Below, in pieces: positions 1 to 9,140 of a stretch of DNA of 64,000 bases (its first letter is position 1; each line of letters opens with the position of its first letter). Both the position numbers and the translations under genes were made by a program. Origin of the DNA: JADCCX01 sp031431475 (GTDB taxonomy: Bacteria > Pseudomonadota > Alphaproteobacteria > Rhizobiales > Beijerinckiaceae). The stretch spans positions 1-64,000 of the forward strand of contig JANPDL010000034.1 of assembly GCA_031431475.1 (NCBI GenBank), given 5' to 3'. The notes beneath the pieces were generated by a model. The model searched no databases. It worked only from the letters and a program-made list of their open reading frames with translations, and was not told the DNA's origin.

Positions 1-1088
1 TTCACCTGAATGCCCTCCGGCGCTTCGCCCGTGAGCTGCATGGCGGTCAGCACATGCATCGACACGCCCGTTGCCCCGATGGGATGGCCCTTGGCCTTGA
101 GGCCGCCCGACGCATTGACCGGGAGCTTGCCGTCCTTTGCCGTGATGCCCTCGAGCGCGACGCGCCCGCCCTGCCCCGGCTTCGCGAGTCCCATCGCCTC
201 GTATTGCAGGAGCTCGGCGATCGTGAAGCAGTCATGCGTCTCCACCAGACGCAGATCGTCGATGTCGGTGCCGGCCTGCGCATGCGCCTGGCGCCACGCC
301 TCGGTGCAGCCTTCGAAGGCGATGATGTCGCGACGGCTCATGGGCAGGTAGTCGTTGACGTGGGCGCGCGCGCGGAACGCGACCGCCTTCCTCAGGGCCA
401 GCGCGGTCTCGACATCGGCGAGCACCAGCGCGGCGGCGCCATCCGACACCAGGCTGCAATCGGTCCGCCGCAACGGACCGGCGACGAGCGGATTCTTCTC
501 GGAGACGGTCCGGCAGAATTCGTAGCCGAGATCCTTGCGCAGCTGCGCATAGGGATTGTCGACGCCGTTGCGGTGGTTCTTGGCCGCGATCATAGCGAGC
601 GCATCGGATTGGTCGCCATATTTCTGGAAATAGGCCCCGGCAATCTTGCCGAAGACACCGGCAAAGCCGCCGGGCGTATCACCGTCCTCTGGCAGATACG
701 AGGCTTTCAGCAGGTTCTTGCCAATCTCGACACCCGGTGTTTTCGTCATCTGCTCGACACCGACGACCAGTACGATCCGGGCTTTTTTCGCCGCAATCGC
801 TGTAATGCCTTGATGCACAGCAGCCGAGCCGGTGGCGCAAGCGTTTTCGACACGCGTCGTCGGCTTGAAACGCAGCCGGTCATCGGCCTGCAAAACGAGC
901 GACGCCGTGAACTCCTGCGGGCTGAACCCAGCGTTGAAATGCCCCAGAACGATCTCGTCGACATCACCGGGGCCAATGCCCGCATGCGCCATGGCATCGG
1001 TTGCCACGCGCACCACCATGCTCTCCAGCGTTTCGTTCTCGTGCTTGCCGAACGGCATATGGGCCCAGCCCACGATTGCTGCGGTCAT
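1..1088 (-). CDS. Thiolase / acetyl-CoA acetyltransferase (partial, runs off left edge)
   Basis: The reverse strand reads open from ATG at 1088 to the window edge (362 codons), so the C-terminal end is missing. Visible thiolase marks are the nucleophile region ENACATGSAA (Cys about residue 84), ETHDCFTIAE, and the C-terminal signature NASGGLKAKGHPIGATG. The family condenses or cleaves acyl-CoA; the spacing of motifs resembles the SCP-x/lipid-transfer type thiolases more than PhaA/FadA, so substrate is open. A strong Shine-Dalgarno (AGGAGA) precedes the start. It lies 65 nt downstream of chrA on the same strand, but a link with chromate is not implied. Confidence 0.9.
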   Translation of the reverse strand, partial: MTAAIVGWAHMPFGKHENETLESMVVRVATDAMAHAGIGPGDVDEIVLGHFNAGFSPQEFTASLVLQADDRLRFKPTTRVENACATGSAAVHQGITAIAAKKARIVLVVGVEQMTKTPGVEIGKNLLKASYLPEDGDTPGGFAGVFGKIAGAYFQKYGDQSDALAMIAAKNHRNGVDNPYAQLRKDLGYEFCRTVSEKNPLVAGPLRRTDCSLVSDGAAALVLADVETALALRKAVAFRARAHVNDYLPMSRRDIIAFEGCTEAWRQAHAQAGTDIDDLRLVETHDCFTIAELLQYEAMGLAKPGQGGRVALEGITAKDGKLPVNASGGLKAKGHPIGATGVSMHVLTAMQLTGEAPEGIQV

Positions 1089-1153
1089 GGCGTGTCTCCT
1101 TCAGTATCATGCCGGGAGAATGCCCCGTTCCGGACCAGCGTGCAACACTATGG

Positions 1154-2500
1154 TCAACCCAATCCGCTCAGCTTCCAGACAACGCCAAGTCCGGCGCATA
1201 TCGCGATGACCTGCAGCATGGAGCGTTTCAGCACAAACGTCAGGACAACCGCCAGAACCGCCAGCGCGAGTGCCGCAAGATCAAGATCGGCCAGCGAAAC
1301 CTTCGGCATCCGGATCGGCCCGAGGTCCATAAAAGTGGCTCCCCGAAAGATCGTGTTCAGCGCGAACCAGAAGGCAAGCCACGAAATCGCGCCGACCACG
1401 GCGGCCGTGATGCCCTGCAAGGCGCCCGCCAGAGTGCGGTTGCGCAGCAGGTCGTCCAGCCAGGGCGCCCCAGCAAAAATCCAGAGGAAGGAGGGTGCGA
1501 AGGTCACCCATGTGGTCAAGGTCGCAGCCAGAATGGCGGAGATCACGGGGGAGAGCGCCCCCGGTGTCTTCCATCCACCGATGAAGCCGACGAACTGAGT
1601 GACCAGAATCGTCGGTCCCGGCGTGGTCTCGGCCAGGCCCAGCCCTGCGATCATCTCGCGCGTCGTCACCCAGCCACGCACAACGGCTTCGTCCGCCAGC
1701 CACGCGAGAAGGGCATAGGCCCCGCCGAAGGACAGCACGGCCAGTTTCGAGAAAAACAGGGCAAGCTGCACGACGACATGATCGGCACCCAGCACCAGTG
1801 CTGCAATACCGACAGGCAGCCACCAAGCCGCCAGTCCACCCGCCACTGCACGCCCCGTTGCCTGCCATTTGGCCCCGGAAGAGGCCTCTGTGCCGATGTC
1901 CACCTGCGGTGTCGCAGCCGCATCGCGCGTCAGCGCAATGCCGATCAAAGCCGCCGCGATGATTACCACCGGAAACGGCACATTGACGAAGGCGAAGGCG
2001 GCAAAGGCCGCCACCGCAAGCGCCACGAAGGCCTGGCTTTTCAGGGCCCGCTTCGAGAGCTTGATCACCGCCTGCGCCACGATGGCCAGAACAGCGGCCT
2101 TTATGCCGAAGAACAAGCCATCGACGATGCTGATGCCGGATCCCAGCGCATAGAGCAGGCTGAGCCCCAGCATCAGAACCGCACCGGGCAGGACAAAGAG
2201 TATGCCCGCTACCAGACCACCGCGAATGCCGTGCAAATACCAGCCGATATACGTCGCAAGCTGCTGCGCCTCGGGCCCAGGCAACAGCATGCAAAGGTTG
2301 AGGGCGCGGACGAAACGGGCGTCGTCGAGCCATTTCCGCTCATCCACCGCCAGTGTGTGCATCATGGCGATCTGGGCTGTAGCCCCGCCGAACGACATGA
2401 TGCCGATCTGGAAGAAGGCGCGCGTGAGGTCCCAGAGACTGGGGGTGGTAATTGCCGGATCAGTTGAAGCCTGAGAGGCTATGGACATCGGCTTGCTCAC
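1154..2500 (-). CDS. chrA: Chromate transporter ChrA
   Basis: A 448-residue polytopic membrane protein of the CHR family, which exports chromate driven by the proton motive force. Two homologous halves are visible: N-terminal FFQIGIMSFGGATAQIAMM with LLPGPEAQQLATYIGW, and C-terminal KLAVLSFGGAYALLAWLAD with ETTPGPTILVTQFVGF. The size fits the long bidomain CHR class. It starts with GTG at 2500, overlapping the stop of the upstream chrB-like gene by four bases (GTGA), so the two are translationally coupled. Confidence 0.93.
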   Translation of the reverse strand: MSKPMSIASQASTDPAITTPSLWDLTRAFFQIGIMSFGGATAQIAMMHTLAVDERKWLDDARFVRALNLCMLLPGPEAQQLATYIGWYLHGIRGGLVAGILFVLPGAVLMLGLSLLYALGSGISIVDGLFFGIKAAVLAIVAQAVIKLSKRALKSQAFVALAVAAFAAFAFVNVPFPVVIIAAALIGIALTRDAAATPQVDIGTEASSGAKWQATGRAVAGGLAAWWLPVGIAALVLGADHVVVQLALFFSKLAVLSFGGAYALLAWLADEAVVRGWVTTREMIAGLGLAETTPGPTILVTQFVGFIGGWKTPGALSPVISAILAATLTTWVTFAPSFLWIFAGAPWLDDLLRNRTLAGALQGITAAVVGAISWLAFWFALNTIFRGATFMDLGPIRMPKVSLADLDLAALALAVLAVVLTFVLKRSMLQVIAICAGLGVVWKLSGLG

Positions 2501-3318
2501 GCCTTCGGTGGCCAGTTGTGGGTCTCAGCCGTGGCATTGGCGGCCCAGGCGAACAATCCGTCATAGATCACAAAGGCACTGGCGATCATGCCGTGATCAT
2601 CATCGCACGCGAGATGCGAGAGCCCGAGCGACGCCGCCAGAAGTCCCGCTGCCTCCGGTGCGAGATCGAAGCGGGCGTTATCCGCACCGCGCACAATGGC
2701 TGCAACGCGCTCCAGTGGCGCAAAACCGGCCAGCCCCGCGATCTTCATGATGGTGTCGAAGCTGCAATCCTCACCGACATGGGTCACGGTCACGCCCGGA
2801 ATATCATAGGCAATGCCCCCGGTCCGGGCGGCCACTGCCACGACCTGATCGGGTTCGACATAGAGAAAGCGTGCGGACGGATCGATGAACCGCCGGATCA
2901 GCCAGGGGCAGGCCGCACGGTCGATCTTGGGCTTGCGGCGGGTGACCCAGAAAGCTCCTTCTTTCCAGCCAATGTCGTGCATGGCGGTCCGGTTGACGAG
3001 CGGCAGTCCGGCATCGCGCCAGCCCGCAAAGCATCCGCCCATTGACGAGGCCATCCAGCCCTCGCCGCGCATCCGGGCGACAATGGACTGCGACACCTTG
3101 AGTCCGCGCTGGCAGGAAATCACCACCGGACGTTTGCGATCAAGTGTTGGAACCCATGTGTCGTAGTCCGCCTCCTCGCGGTGGATCGAGCATGGAACAT
3201 CGCGTGGATCGGCGGTAAAATCATCCGAGAGACGCACATCGACGACCTGCGGCCAATGCGGACCGCCAAGCAGTTTCGAGGCGGCATCGACAGACGTGAT
3301 AAAAGGATGAGAGGTCAT
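2497..3318 (-). CDS. chrB: Chromate resistance protein, rhodanese-ChrB fusion
   Basis: 273 residues from ATG at 3318; longer upstream starts add an unconserved stretch. Residues 1-105 look like a rhodanese domain with the active-site loop SCQRG (Cys69). The C-terminal half carries the ChrB-type signature DRAACPWLIRRFIDP, followed by a section rich in His/Asp/Cys. ChrB proteins sense or help detoxify chromate in alphaproteobacteria; the rhodanese part suggests a sulfur-linked function, which is inference. It is coupled to chrA by a four-base overlap, so the pair forms a chromate operon. Confidence 0.85.
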   Translation of the reverse strand: MTSHPFITSVDAASKLLGGPHWPQVVDVRLSDDFTADPRDVPCSIHREEADYDTWVPTLDRKRPVVISCQRGLKVSQSIVARMRGEGWMASSMGGCFAGWRDAGLPLVNRTAMHDIGWKEGAFWVTRRKPKIDRAACPWLIRRFIDPSARFLYVEPDQVVAVAARTGGIAYDIPGVTVTHVGEDCSFDTIMKIAGLAGFAPLERVAAIVRGADNARFDLAPEAAGLLAASLGLSHLACDDDHGMIASAFVIYDGLFAWAANATAETHNWPPKA

Positions 3319-3685
3319 TAATTCGCCCTTACAGGCCCGCTGACACCGGGCCGGTTTTGCGTCTTGGGCGAGAGCCTCAAGGGGCGACGCGTTCAAAACC
3401 CCATAAATCCGGCTACCATGCCGAAACGACTGGTGCAAGCCATGCAAACCTATGGTGTGTCAGAAATGAATTGCGACATACCGCTTGCCAGGCTCTGGCG
3501 AACGGTCCCCTTCACATGGTTAGAGGCACAACAAATCATTGAAAAAAGGTGTGTTTTTGGATCATACCCTAAGTGTTACTACGCAGAGGCAACGCGTGTA
3601 CCGAAAGCGTATATCTGCCATTGAAACTGTGCGCCCGAACCTTGCCGTCACCCGATGGCAGGTCTTACGGGGGAAAGCGCCCTCC
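3319..3685. other. Intergenic region between divergent chrBA and lacI-type gene
   Basis: The only gene-free stretch above 300 bases. It must hold the divergent promoters for chrBA and for the LacI-type regulator. A weak sigma-70-like pair facing the regulator is TTGAAA (3539-3544) with CATACC 18 bases later. Short open frames here lack family resemblance and good ribosome sites. I see no RNA gene or clear operator palindrome. Confidence 0.4.
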
Positions 3686-4741
3686 ATGTCATTGAACGAA
3701 CCCGGAAACGGGCGCGGAGAGCGCGCTCGCGTGACTCTGCAGGTCATCGCGGAACGTCTTGCAGTCTCCACCGCAACAGTCTCGCTGGCCTTGCGCGACA
3801 GTACCGTTGTCAATGATGCCACCAAGCGCAAGGTGCAGCTCGTCGCCCGTGAGATGGGCTATATCCATAATCGCTCGGCTGCAAGCCTGCCTGCTTCGCG
3901 TACCAATATCCTCGCTGTCGCCTTCCATGATGTCTCAAATCCCTATTTTGCCGAGATGCTGTCGGCCATCGACGAGACGGTGCGCTCCAGTGGGCGCACT
4001 ATTCTGCTTGGTACATGCAATGAGAATATTCCCCGGCAACAAAACGTGCTGTCTTCGCTGAGCGAATATCGCCCGGATGGGATCATTGTCTGCCCCGTTG
4101 GCGGTTCCACCGAAAACAGCCTGCAGAACTTAGCTGAAAGCGGCATGCCGATTGTCCAGATCGCCCGTGAAATCGAAGGGCTCAATGCTGATTTCGTGAG
4201 CTCAGATGACAGATACGCCATCGAACTCGCGGTGGAGCATCTGGTGAAGCTCGGACATACCCAGATTGCCTATGTCGGCGGCAACAACGGCACGCCAAAT
4301 GGCCGCTTGCGGCATTCAGGATTTGTGGAGTCCATGACTCAGCATGGCTTGAATGCAGGTTCGGAGATGATCATCGCCGGTGAAGCCAAGCGGTTGACCG
4401 GGCTCGAGAGCATTCCGCAACTGCTCGCCCTGCCATCGCCACCGACAGCAATCATCTGCTTCAACGACAGCGTGGCCTTTGGTGTCATGCATGGCCTGCA
4501 AAAGGCAGGACTGACACCGGGTCGGGACATGTCGGTCGTGGGCTGTGATGATATCGGTGATGCCGCCCTCTGGGTACCGCCGCTGACCACGATCAACAAC
4601 CAGCATATCGAGATGGGCCGCCTGGCCGCCGAGATGATTTTGCGCCGTATTCAGGACCCCGGCAAGCCGCCGCGCCGCATCATGCTGGAACCAAGCCTTG
4701 TGGTGCGCGAGACGACAGCCCCGCCGATGATCCGGAATTGA
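3686..4741 (+). CDS. LacI/GalR-family transcriptional regulator
   Basis: 351 residues from ATG at 3686, preceded by a purine-rich GGGGGAAAG site; an in-frame upstream extension is dissimilar to the family. The N-terminus holds the helix-turn-helix and hinge (VTLQVIAERLAVSTATVSLAL, then RKVQLVAREMGYIHNRSA), followed by a periplasmic-binding-like effector domain (VAFHDVSNPYFAEML, FNDSVAFGV, VVGCDDI). Such proteins repress sugar or nucleoside genes. No target is obvious in the immediate neighbourhood, so the effector is unknown. It converges on the peroxiredoxin gene. Confidence 0.9.
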   Translation: MSLNEPGNGRGERARVTLQVIAERLAVSTATVSLALRDSTVVNDATKRKVQLVAREMGYIHNRSAASLPASRTNILAVAFHDVSNPYFAEMLSAIDETVRSSGRTILLGTCNENIPRQQNVLSSLSEYRPDGIIVCPVGGSTENSLQNLAESGMPIVQIAREIEGLNADFVSSDDRYAIELAVEHLVKLGHTQIAYVGGNNGTPNGRLRHSGFVESMTQHGLNAGSEMIIAGEAKRLTGLESIPQLLALPSPPTAIICFNDSVAFGVMHGLQKAGLTPGRDMSVVGCDDIGDAALWVPPLTTINNQHIEMGRLAAEMILRRIQDPGKPPRRIMLEPSLVVRETTAPPMIRN

Positions 4742-4763
4742 AACACGGTGATTATTTCATATG

Positions 4764-4793
4764 AAAAAGCCCGGTCGCGAGACCGGGCTTTTT
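4764..4793. terminator. Perfect bidirectional intrinsic terminator
   Basis: A 13-bp perfect stem (4764-4776 with 4781-4793) around a GCGA loop, with A-tract and T-tract on opposite sides (AAAAAGCCCGG / CCGGGCTTTTT). It lies between the convergent regulator and peroxiredoxin genes and can end transcription from both sides. Confidence 0.92.
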
Positions 4794-4815
4794 CCTTCAA
4801 TCATGGCTCCGGAGA

Positions 4816-5301
4816 TCAGAGCATGCCAAGCATGGTTTCCGCACCAGAAACGGCTGCCGTGCCGGGCGTTTCCTCGATCGAAAGTGCTGTCACGACACCG
4901 TCCTTGACGATCATCGAGTAGCGCTGCGAACGAGTACCCAAACCGCGGGCTGCGAGATCCAGATCAAGGCCAATCGCCTTTGCAAAAGCCGCGCTGCCGT
5001 CAGCAAGAAAATCGATCTTACCGATGGCGCCGCTGGCTTCCGCCCAGGCCTTCATCACGAAGACGTCGTTCACGCCGGTGACGGCAATGGCATCGACACC
5101 CTTGGCCTTGATCGCGTCACCATGCTGTACATAGCCCGGCATGTGGTTGGCATGGCATGTTGGTGTGAAAGCGCCCGGAACGGCGAACAGCACAACCGTG
5201 CGACCGCCGAAATATTCCTGAGTGGTCAAAGGCTTGGGGCCATCAGCCGAGGGCGAGGTGAAGGTGGTTTCGGGCAGACGGTCACCGACCTTGATGGACA
5301 T
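4816..5301 (-). CDS. Peroxiredoxin, 1-Cys Prx5-like
   Basis: 161 residues, the normal length for the Prx5/AhpC-TSA redoxin group. The peroxidatic cysteine is in VPGAFTPTCHANHMPGY (Cys49). No other cysteine is present, so it must be resolved by an external thiol such as glutathione or a glutaredoxin. It reduces H2O2 and alkyl hydroperoxides in the cytoplasm. It is 44 nt downstream of the DsbD-N protein gene on the same strand, suggesting a redox-related operon. Confidence 0.93.
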   Translation of the reverse strand: MSIKVGDRLPETTFTSPSADGPKPLTTQEYFGGRTVVLFAVPGAFTPTCHANHMPGYVQHGDAIKAKGVDAIAVTGVNDVFVMKAWAEASGAIGKIDFLADGSAAFAKAIGLDLDLAARGLGTRSQRYSMIVKDGVVTALSIEETPGTAAVSGAETMLGML

Positions 5302-5345
5302 GGGAAACTCCTCGATTCCTGCGGGATTGATATCACCCGGTCCTG

Positions 5346-6236
5346 TTAAGGCGTGATCAGGGCCATGTCGAGCCTCGTGCGCACTTCAATCGCCTGCGAA
5401 CCGGCGGCAAGGGTAAGAGCTAGGTTAGCCCCCTGGCAATCCGGAGACTTGTCGCGTTCGATCACCATGACGGTGAATGTCGCTGGCTGACCATCTACAG
5501 CAGGTGTGAAGCTTTTAGATTCAAGGAACCACGGCGCTTCGCCCTCGATGAAGAGTTCGGGCGTTACCCCGTAAGGAAGGCTTACATCCACGAGAAAATG
5601 CTCTGCCGTGAGCCCTTTGCGCAAGGCAATGACCTGAATGGCACCGGGAGCACCGAGCCTGGCGATCACGGGGACCATGCTCATGGCTTCGCGCAGGGCA
5701 ATGTCATGGGGACTGCGCCCATCAAGTATGAGTTCCAGATCGGCCGTACCATGAACTGGTACGCAAAGCTTTTCACAGACCGCGTAATCCGCTTCCAGCC
5801 GCAGGACGACAGCTTGCTTCGGGTTTTTGGCGGTGATGGTGACAGGAAGGACAATCTCGCTTTCGGTGTATCCGAAAGACACACCACCAGCGCCATCATC
5901 GAAGCGCCGGGGGGCAGGAAAGTGGACAACGGCCTCGCCAAGGTTCTGTGAGCCATCAAAGCGGAAGACCGGCGGCACTCCGCTATCTCCAGGATGTCGC
6001 CAATAGGTCTTGAAGCCGGGCTTCAGCCGCAACACGATACCAGCACGATACTCGCCTGGTTTCGTACCACTGCCCCGGATCAGGCGAAGGGAAGAATGGG
6101 AAGATTCGGACCACGCCGAAGATGCAGGAGCATTGGCCCTTGCGAAAGGCACAGCAACCGTCGTTGTCATGCTTGCGCTGGCCAGAACCTGCAACAGGCC
6201 GCGTCGTGTCAAGCTGGTTTGGAAAACCTCATTCAT
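5346..6236 (-). CDS. Exported DsbD N-terminal-domain protein (DsbD-alpha only)
   Basis: 296 residues. The N-terminus has a twin-arginine-like signal (LTRRGLLQVL, then a hydrophobic stretch to about residue 34), so export by Tat or Sec is likely. The body matches the periplasmic alpha domain of the thiol:disulfide reductase DsbD: LKPGFKTYWRHPGDSGVPP and the cysteine pair DYAVCEKLCVPVHG. The DsbD membrane domain and C-terminal thioredoxin are absent, so electrons must come from another membrane reductase such as CcdA (inference). It is divergent from yqgE and upstream of the peroxiredoxin. Confidence 0.85.
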   Translation of the reverse strand: MNEVFQTSLTRRGLLQVLASASMTTTVAVPFARANAPASSAWSESSHSSLRLIRGSGTKPGEYRAGIVLRLKPGFKTYWRHPGDSGVPPVFRFDGSQNLGEAVVHFPAPRRFDDGAGGVSFGYTESEIVLPVTITAKNPKQAVVLRLEADYAVCEKLCVPVHGTADLELILDGRSPHDIALREAMSMVPVIARLGAPGAIQVIALRKGLTAEHFLVDVSLPYGVTPELFIEGEAPWFLESKSFTPAVDGQPATFTVMVIERDKSPDCQGANLALTLAAGSQAIEVRTRLDMALITP

Positions 6237-6421
6237 GTCTGTGCCATGCCATAATCATCAAAAACGCACCACCCAAGTTTCCGTGAAGCTCCCGTGTCCA
6301 CGCAGGTCCTGAAATGCATGTTTCAACATCGGATATGGATAGGAGCTCATGCTGCTGTCTTTGTCCTATCTGTAAAATTCCACGCTTTTCAATTTCTGAA
6401 ACCGCGCATAGCATATGACTC

Positions 6422-7033
6422 ATGAACCTTCGGAAACTCAGCGATGGCGGCAGACAGGGGGTGCTTGGCGGCCAGATGTTGATCGCCATGCCCGGCATGC
6501 GCGACGAGCGTTTCCAGCGGAGCGTCATCTATATCTGCGGCCATTCCGACGAAGGCGCGATGGGGATCGTGATCAACAATCGCACGCCCAGCATGACATT
6601 CCGGGATCTGCTGGTGCAGCTCGATCTGATCGAGGCGGATCAGGCAATCCGTCTGCCTCGTCGATTATCGCATGCCCATGTGCTGAAAGGTGGCCCTGTT
6701 GAAACCAGCCGGGGCTTCGTGCTGCACACGCCCGATTTCACCATCGATAACGTGACTCAGACCATCGACGACGGCATCTGCATGACCGCGACGCTCGATA
6801 TCCTGCGCGCCATCGCCAAGGATGAGGGCCCGCGCTCGGCGATCCTGGCGCTGGGCTATGCCGGTTGGAGCTCCGGGCAGCTGGAGCGCGAAATTGCTTC
6901 CAACGGCTGGCTGCACTGCAGCGGTGATCCGGAGCTGCTGTTCAGCGATGATATCGAGAGCAAATACGATCGGGCGCTCAAAAAGATCGGCATCGATCCG
7001 GTGATGCTGTCCAGCGATGTGGGCCGGGCATAA
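6422..7033 (+). CDS. YqgE/AlgH family protein (UPF0301)
   Basis: 203 residues, typical length. Family motifs LGGQMLIAMPGM, FQRSVIYICGHSDEGAMGIVIN, HVLKGGPVETSRGFVLH and YAGWSSGQLEREI are all present. The biochemical function of the family is unsettled; the name AlgH comes from alginate regulation in Pseudomonas. No strong Shine-Dalgarno precedes ATG 6422, but the frame supports it. It converges on the aldose epimerase six bases away. Confidence 0.92.
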   Translation: MNLRKLSDGGRQGVLGGQMLIAMPGMRDERFQRSVIYICGHSDEGAMGIVINNRTPSMTFRDLLVQLDLIEADQAIRLPRRLSHAHVLKGGPVETSRGFVLHTPDFTIDNVTQTIDDGICMTATLDILRAIAKDEGPRSAILALGYAGWSSGQLEREIASNGWLHCSGDPELLFSDDIESKYDRALKKIGIDPVMLSSDVGRA

Positions 7034-7039
7034 ACCGCG

Positions 7040-8071
7040 CTATGCGAACCGGTATTCCGTCAGCTGTGTGTAGACCTCGCCGGGCCACAATTCGGCATTG
7101 GTAAAATGCGGTCGGTTGGGGCTGTCGGGATAGACCTGCGGTTCCAGACAGAACCCACCGTATCCGCTATATTGAACGCCGCCCAGACCCTTGGGCTGCA
7201 CGTTGATCTTGGCACCATCATAGAACTGCACAGCGGGCTGGTCGGTCCAGCATTCGAGCGTCAGGCCGCTGCGCTTGCTCTCGACGCGGGCGCAGCGACC
7301 GAAGCCGCTGCCAGATCGCACAAAATTGCCATCAAAGCGCATACGCTCTCCGTCAACGACCTGGCCCATCGGCTTCGCCCGGCGATAGTCGAAGGATGTT
7401 TTTGCAACCGAGATGATTTCGCCCGTCGGGATCAGGTCCCTGTCGGTCGGCGTGCGGAAAGCAGCGTCGAGCGTCAGCAGATGATCCTTGATGTCGGCAG
7501 AACCATCGAGATTGAAATAGGAATGGTGGGCAAGATTGACGATTGTCGGCTTGTCCGTCGTGGCTGAGAGCTCGACGCGCAGGTTGGCGGGCTCAACCAG
7601 TGTATAGGTGCATGTCGTGGTCAGCGTGCCGGGATAGCCATCGTCGCCATCGGGCGAAACAAGTCCAAGGGTAACACTGTCGGAGGTAGCCTTCAGGATC
7701 GTCCACAGGCGCTTGCCAAAGCCGTTCTGACCGCCGTGCAGATGATGCTTCGGCTTGCCACCGGGTCCGGGCGGATCGTTCTGGTTCAGCGTGACCTGCA
7801 CTTTTTTGCCATCGAGTTTGAACGTGCCGCGATTGATGCGGTTGGCGAAGCGGCCTGCGATCGCGCCAAAATGTGGAGAATGCTGCGGATAAGGCTCGAA
7901 CGTGTCGAAGCCCAGCACCACGCGCTGCATCTTTTTACCGAGCGGAACCTGCATGTCGCGCAGGACCGCGCCCCAGGTCATGATCTTCGCTGTTGCGCCC
8001 GTCTTGTTCTTCAGCGCGATTTCCTCGACCGGGCGACCTTCGAACTGGCCGATGACCGTGACGTTTTTCAT
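7040..8071 (-). CDS. galM: Aldose 1-epimerase (mutarotase)
   Basis: 343 residues, the usual GalM size. It interconverts alpha and beta anomers of free hexoses. Family features seen are FGAIAGRFANRINRGTF, HHLHGGQNGFGKRLW, the active-site His in NLAHHSYFNLDG, and the catalytic Glu region GGFCLEPQVYPDSPN. The start is one base after the ugpC stop, so it reads as the last gene of the ugp operon. Confidence 0.93.
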   Translation of the reverse strand: MKNVTVIGQFEGRPVEEIALKNKTGATAKIMTWGAVLRDMQVPLGKKMQRVVLGFDTFEPYPQHSPHFGAIAGRFANRINRGTFKLDGKKVQVTLNQNDPPGPGGKPKHHLHGGQNGFGKRLWTILKATSDSVTLGLVSPDGDDGYPGTLTTTCTYTLVEPANLRVELSATTDKPTIVNLAHHSYFNLDGSADIKDHLLTLDAAFRTPTDRDLIPTGEIISVAKTSFDYRRAKPMGQVVDGERMRFDGNFVRSGSGFGRCARVESKRSGLTLECWTDQPAVQFYDGAKINVQPKGLGGVQYSGYGGFCLEPQVYPDSPNRPHFTNAELWPGEVYTQLTEYRFA

Positions 8072-8072
8072 C

Positions 8073-9140
8073 TCAATTCAACCTGTTGCCAGTACCCGCA
8101 TCAAACACATGAATCGCGGAAGGTGGCACGGAGAACCCGACCTTCCCGGCACCCTGCGCTGCGTGCGATGCCTGCACCTGCAAAATGATCGATTGTCCCG
8201 CGAACTTGCCATGCAGCAGCCGTGTGGCACCAAGCTCTTCAACAAAATCGATATCGACCGTCAGGCTGCGGTCACGGGCATCGGCCACAACCACATCTTC
8301 GGGGCGTAAACCAACGGTGACTTTTGTTCCGTCAGCGATGCCAGCTGGCATATCCGGTGCAGCCAGCTTCAACTCGCCCACAACGACCTGGCCTGCCTTC
8401 ACTTCGCCCGCCAGCATGTTCATGGGTGGTGAGCCGATGAAGCTGGCGACGAAAGTCGTGGCTGGCCTGCGATAGACATCCGTCGGAAGGCCTATCTGCT
8501 CGACGCGACCACCATTCATCACCACGAGCTGATCGGACAGCGTCATCGCTTCCACCTGATCATGAGTAACGTAGATCGAGGTGACACCAAGCTCGCGTTG
8601 CAGCCGTTTGATCTCGACGCGCATCTGCACGCGCAGCTTGGCGTCGAGGTTGGAAAGAGGCTCGTCGAACAGGAACACCTGCGGCTTGCGCACGATGGCG
8701 CGGCCCATGGCAACGCGCTGGCGCTGGCCACCGGATAATGCCCGCGGGCGCCGGTCGAGAAATGGTTCTATTGCTAGGATGCGGGCGGCTTCCTGAACGC
8801 GCCTGTCGATCTCGTCCTTCGGCGTTTTCCGGTTTTTCAGCCCGTAGGCCATGTTGTCGTAGACGCTCATGTGCGGATAAAGCGCGTAATTCTGGAATAC
8901 CATGGCGATGTCGCGGTCGGATGGCTCGACATCGTTGACGACGCGTCCGCTGATCGAGCATTCGCCGCTGCTGATGGTCTCAAGCCCGGCCACCATCCTG
9001 AGCAAGGTAGATTTTCCGCAGCCGGACGGTCCGACAAGCACGGTGAAGGACCCATCCGGAATGTCGATAGAGACACCCTTCACGGCTTCGATATTGCCGG
9101 CATAGACCTTGCGGATATTGTCGATCTTGACGGTGGCCAT
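8073..9140 (-). CDS. ugpC: sn-Glycerol-3-phosphate ABC importer, ATPase UgpC
   Basis: 355 residues, MalK/UgpC class. Walker A GPSGCGKST, Q-loop VFQNYALYPHM, signature LSGGQRQRVAMGRA, Walker B VFLFDEPLSNLDAKLR and H-loop YVTHDQVEAMTL are intact, with a TOBE-type C-terminal domain. It energises uptake through UgpA/UgpE. ATG 9140 follows the ugpE stop directly with AGGAGA as ribosome site. Confidence 0.95.
   Translation of the reverse strand: MATVKIDNIRKVYAGNIEAVKGVSIDIPDGSFTVLVGPSGCGKSTLLRMVAGLETISSGECSISGRVVNDVEPSDRDIAMVFQNYALYPHMSVYDNMAYGLKNRKTPKDEIDRRVQEAARILAIEPFLDRRPRALSGGQRQRVAMGRAIVRKPQVFLFDEPLSNLDAKLRVQMRVEIKRLQRELGVTSIYVTHDQVEAMTLSDQLVVMNGGRVEQIGLPTDVYRRPATTFVASFIGSPPMNMLAGEVKAGQVVVGELKLAAPDMPAGIADGTKVTVGLRPEDVVVADARDRSLTVDIDFVEELGATRLLHGKFAGQSIILQVQASHAAQGAGKVGFSVPPSAIHVFDAGTGNRLN

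Noticed and set aside
54..2467. Long forward open frames opposite the thiolase and chrA genes
   Set aside because: They mirror the reverse-strand codons of clear families, have low-complexity Arg/Gln/His-rich sequence and no motif, as expected for antisense frames in GC-rich DNA.
3364..3624. Short open frame of 86 codons upstream of the LacI-type gene
   Set aside because: No homology-like pattern, no ribosome site, and it overlaps the likely promoter area.
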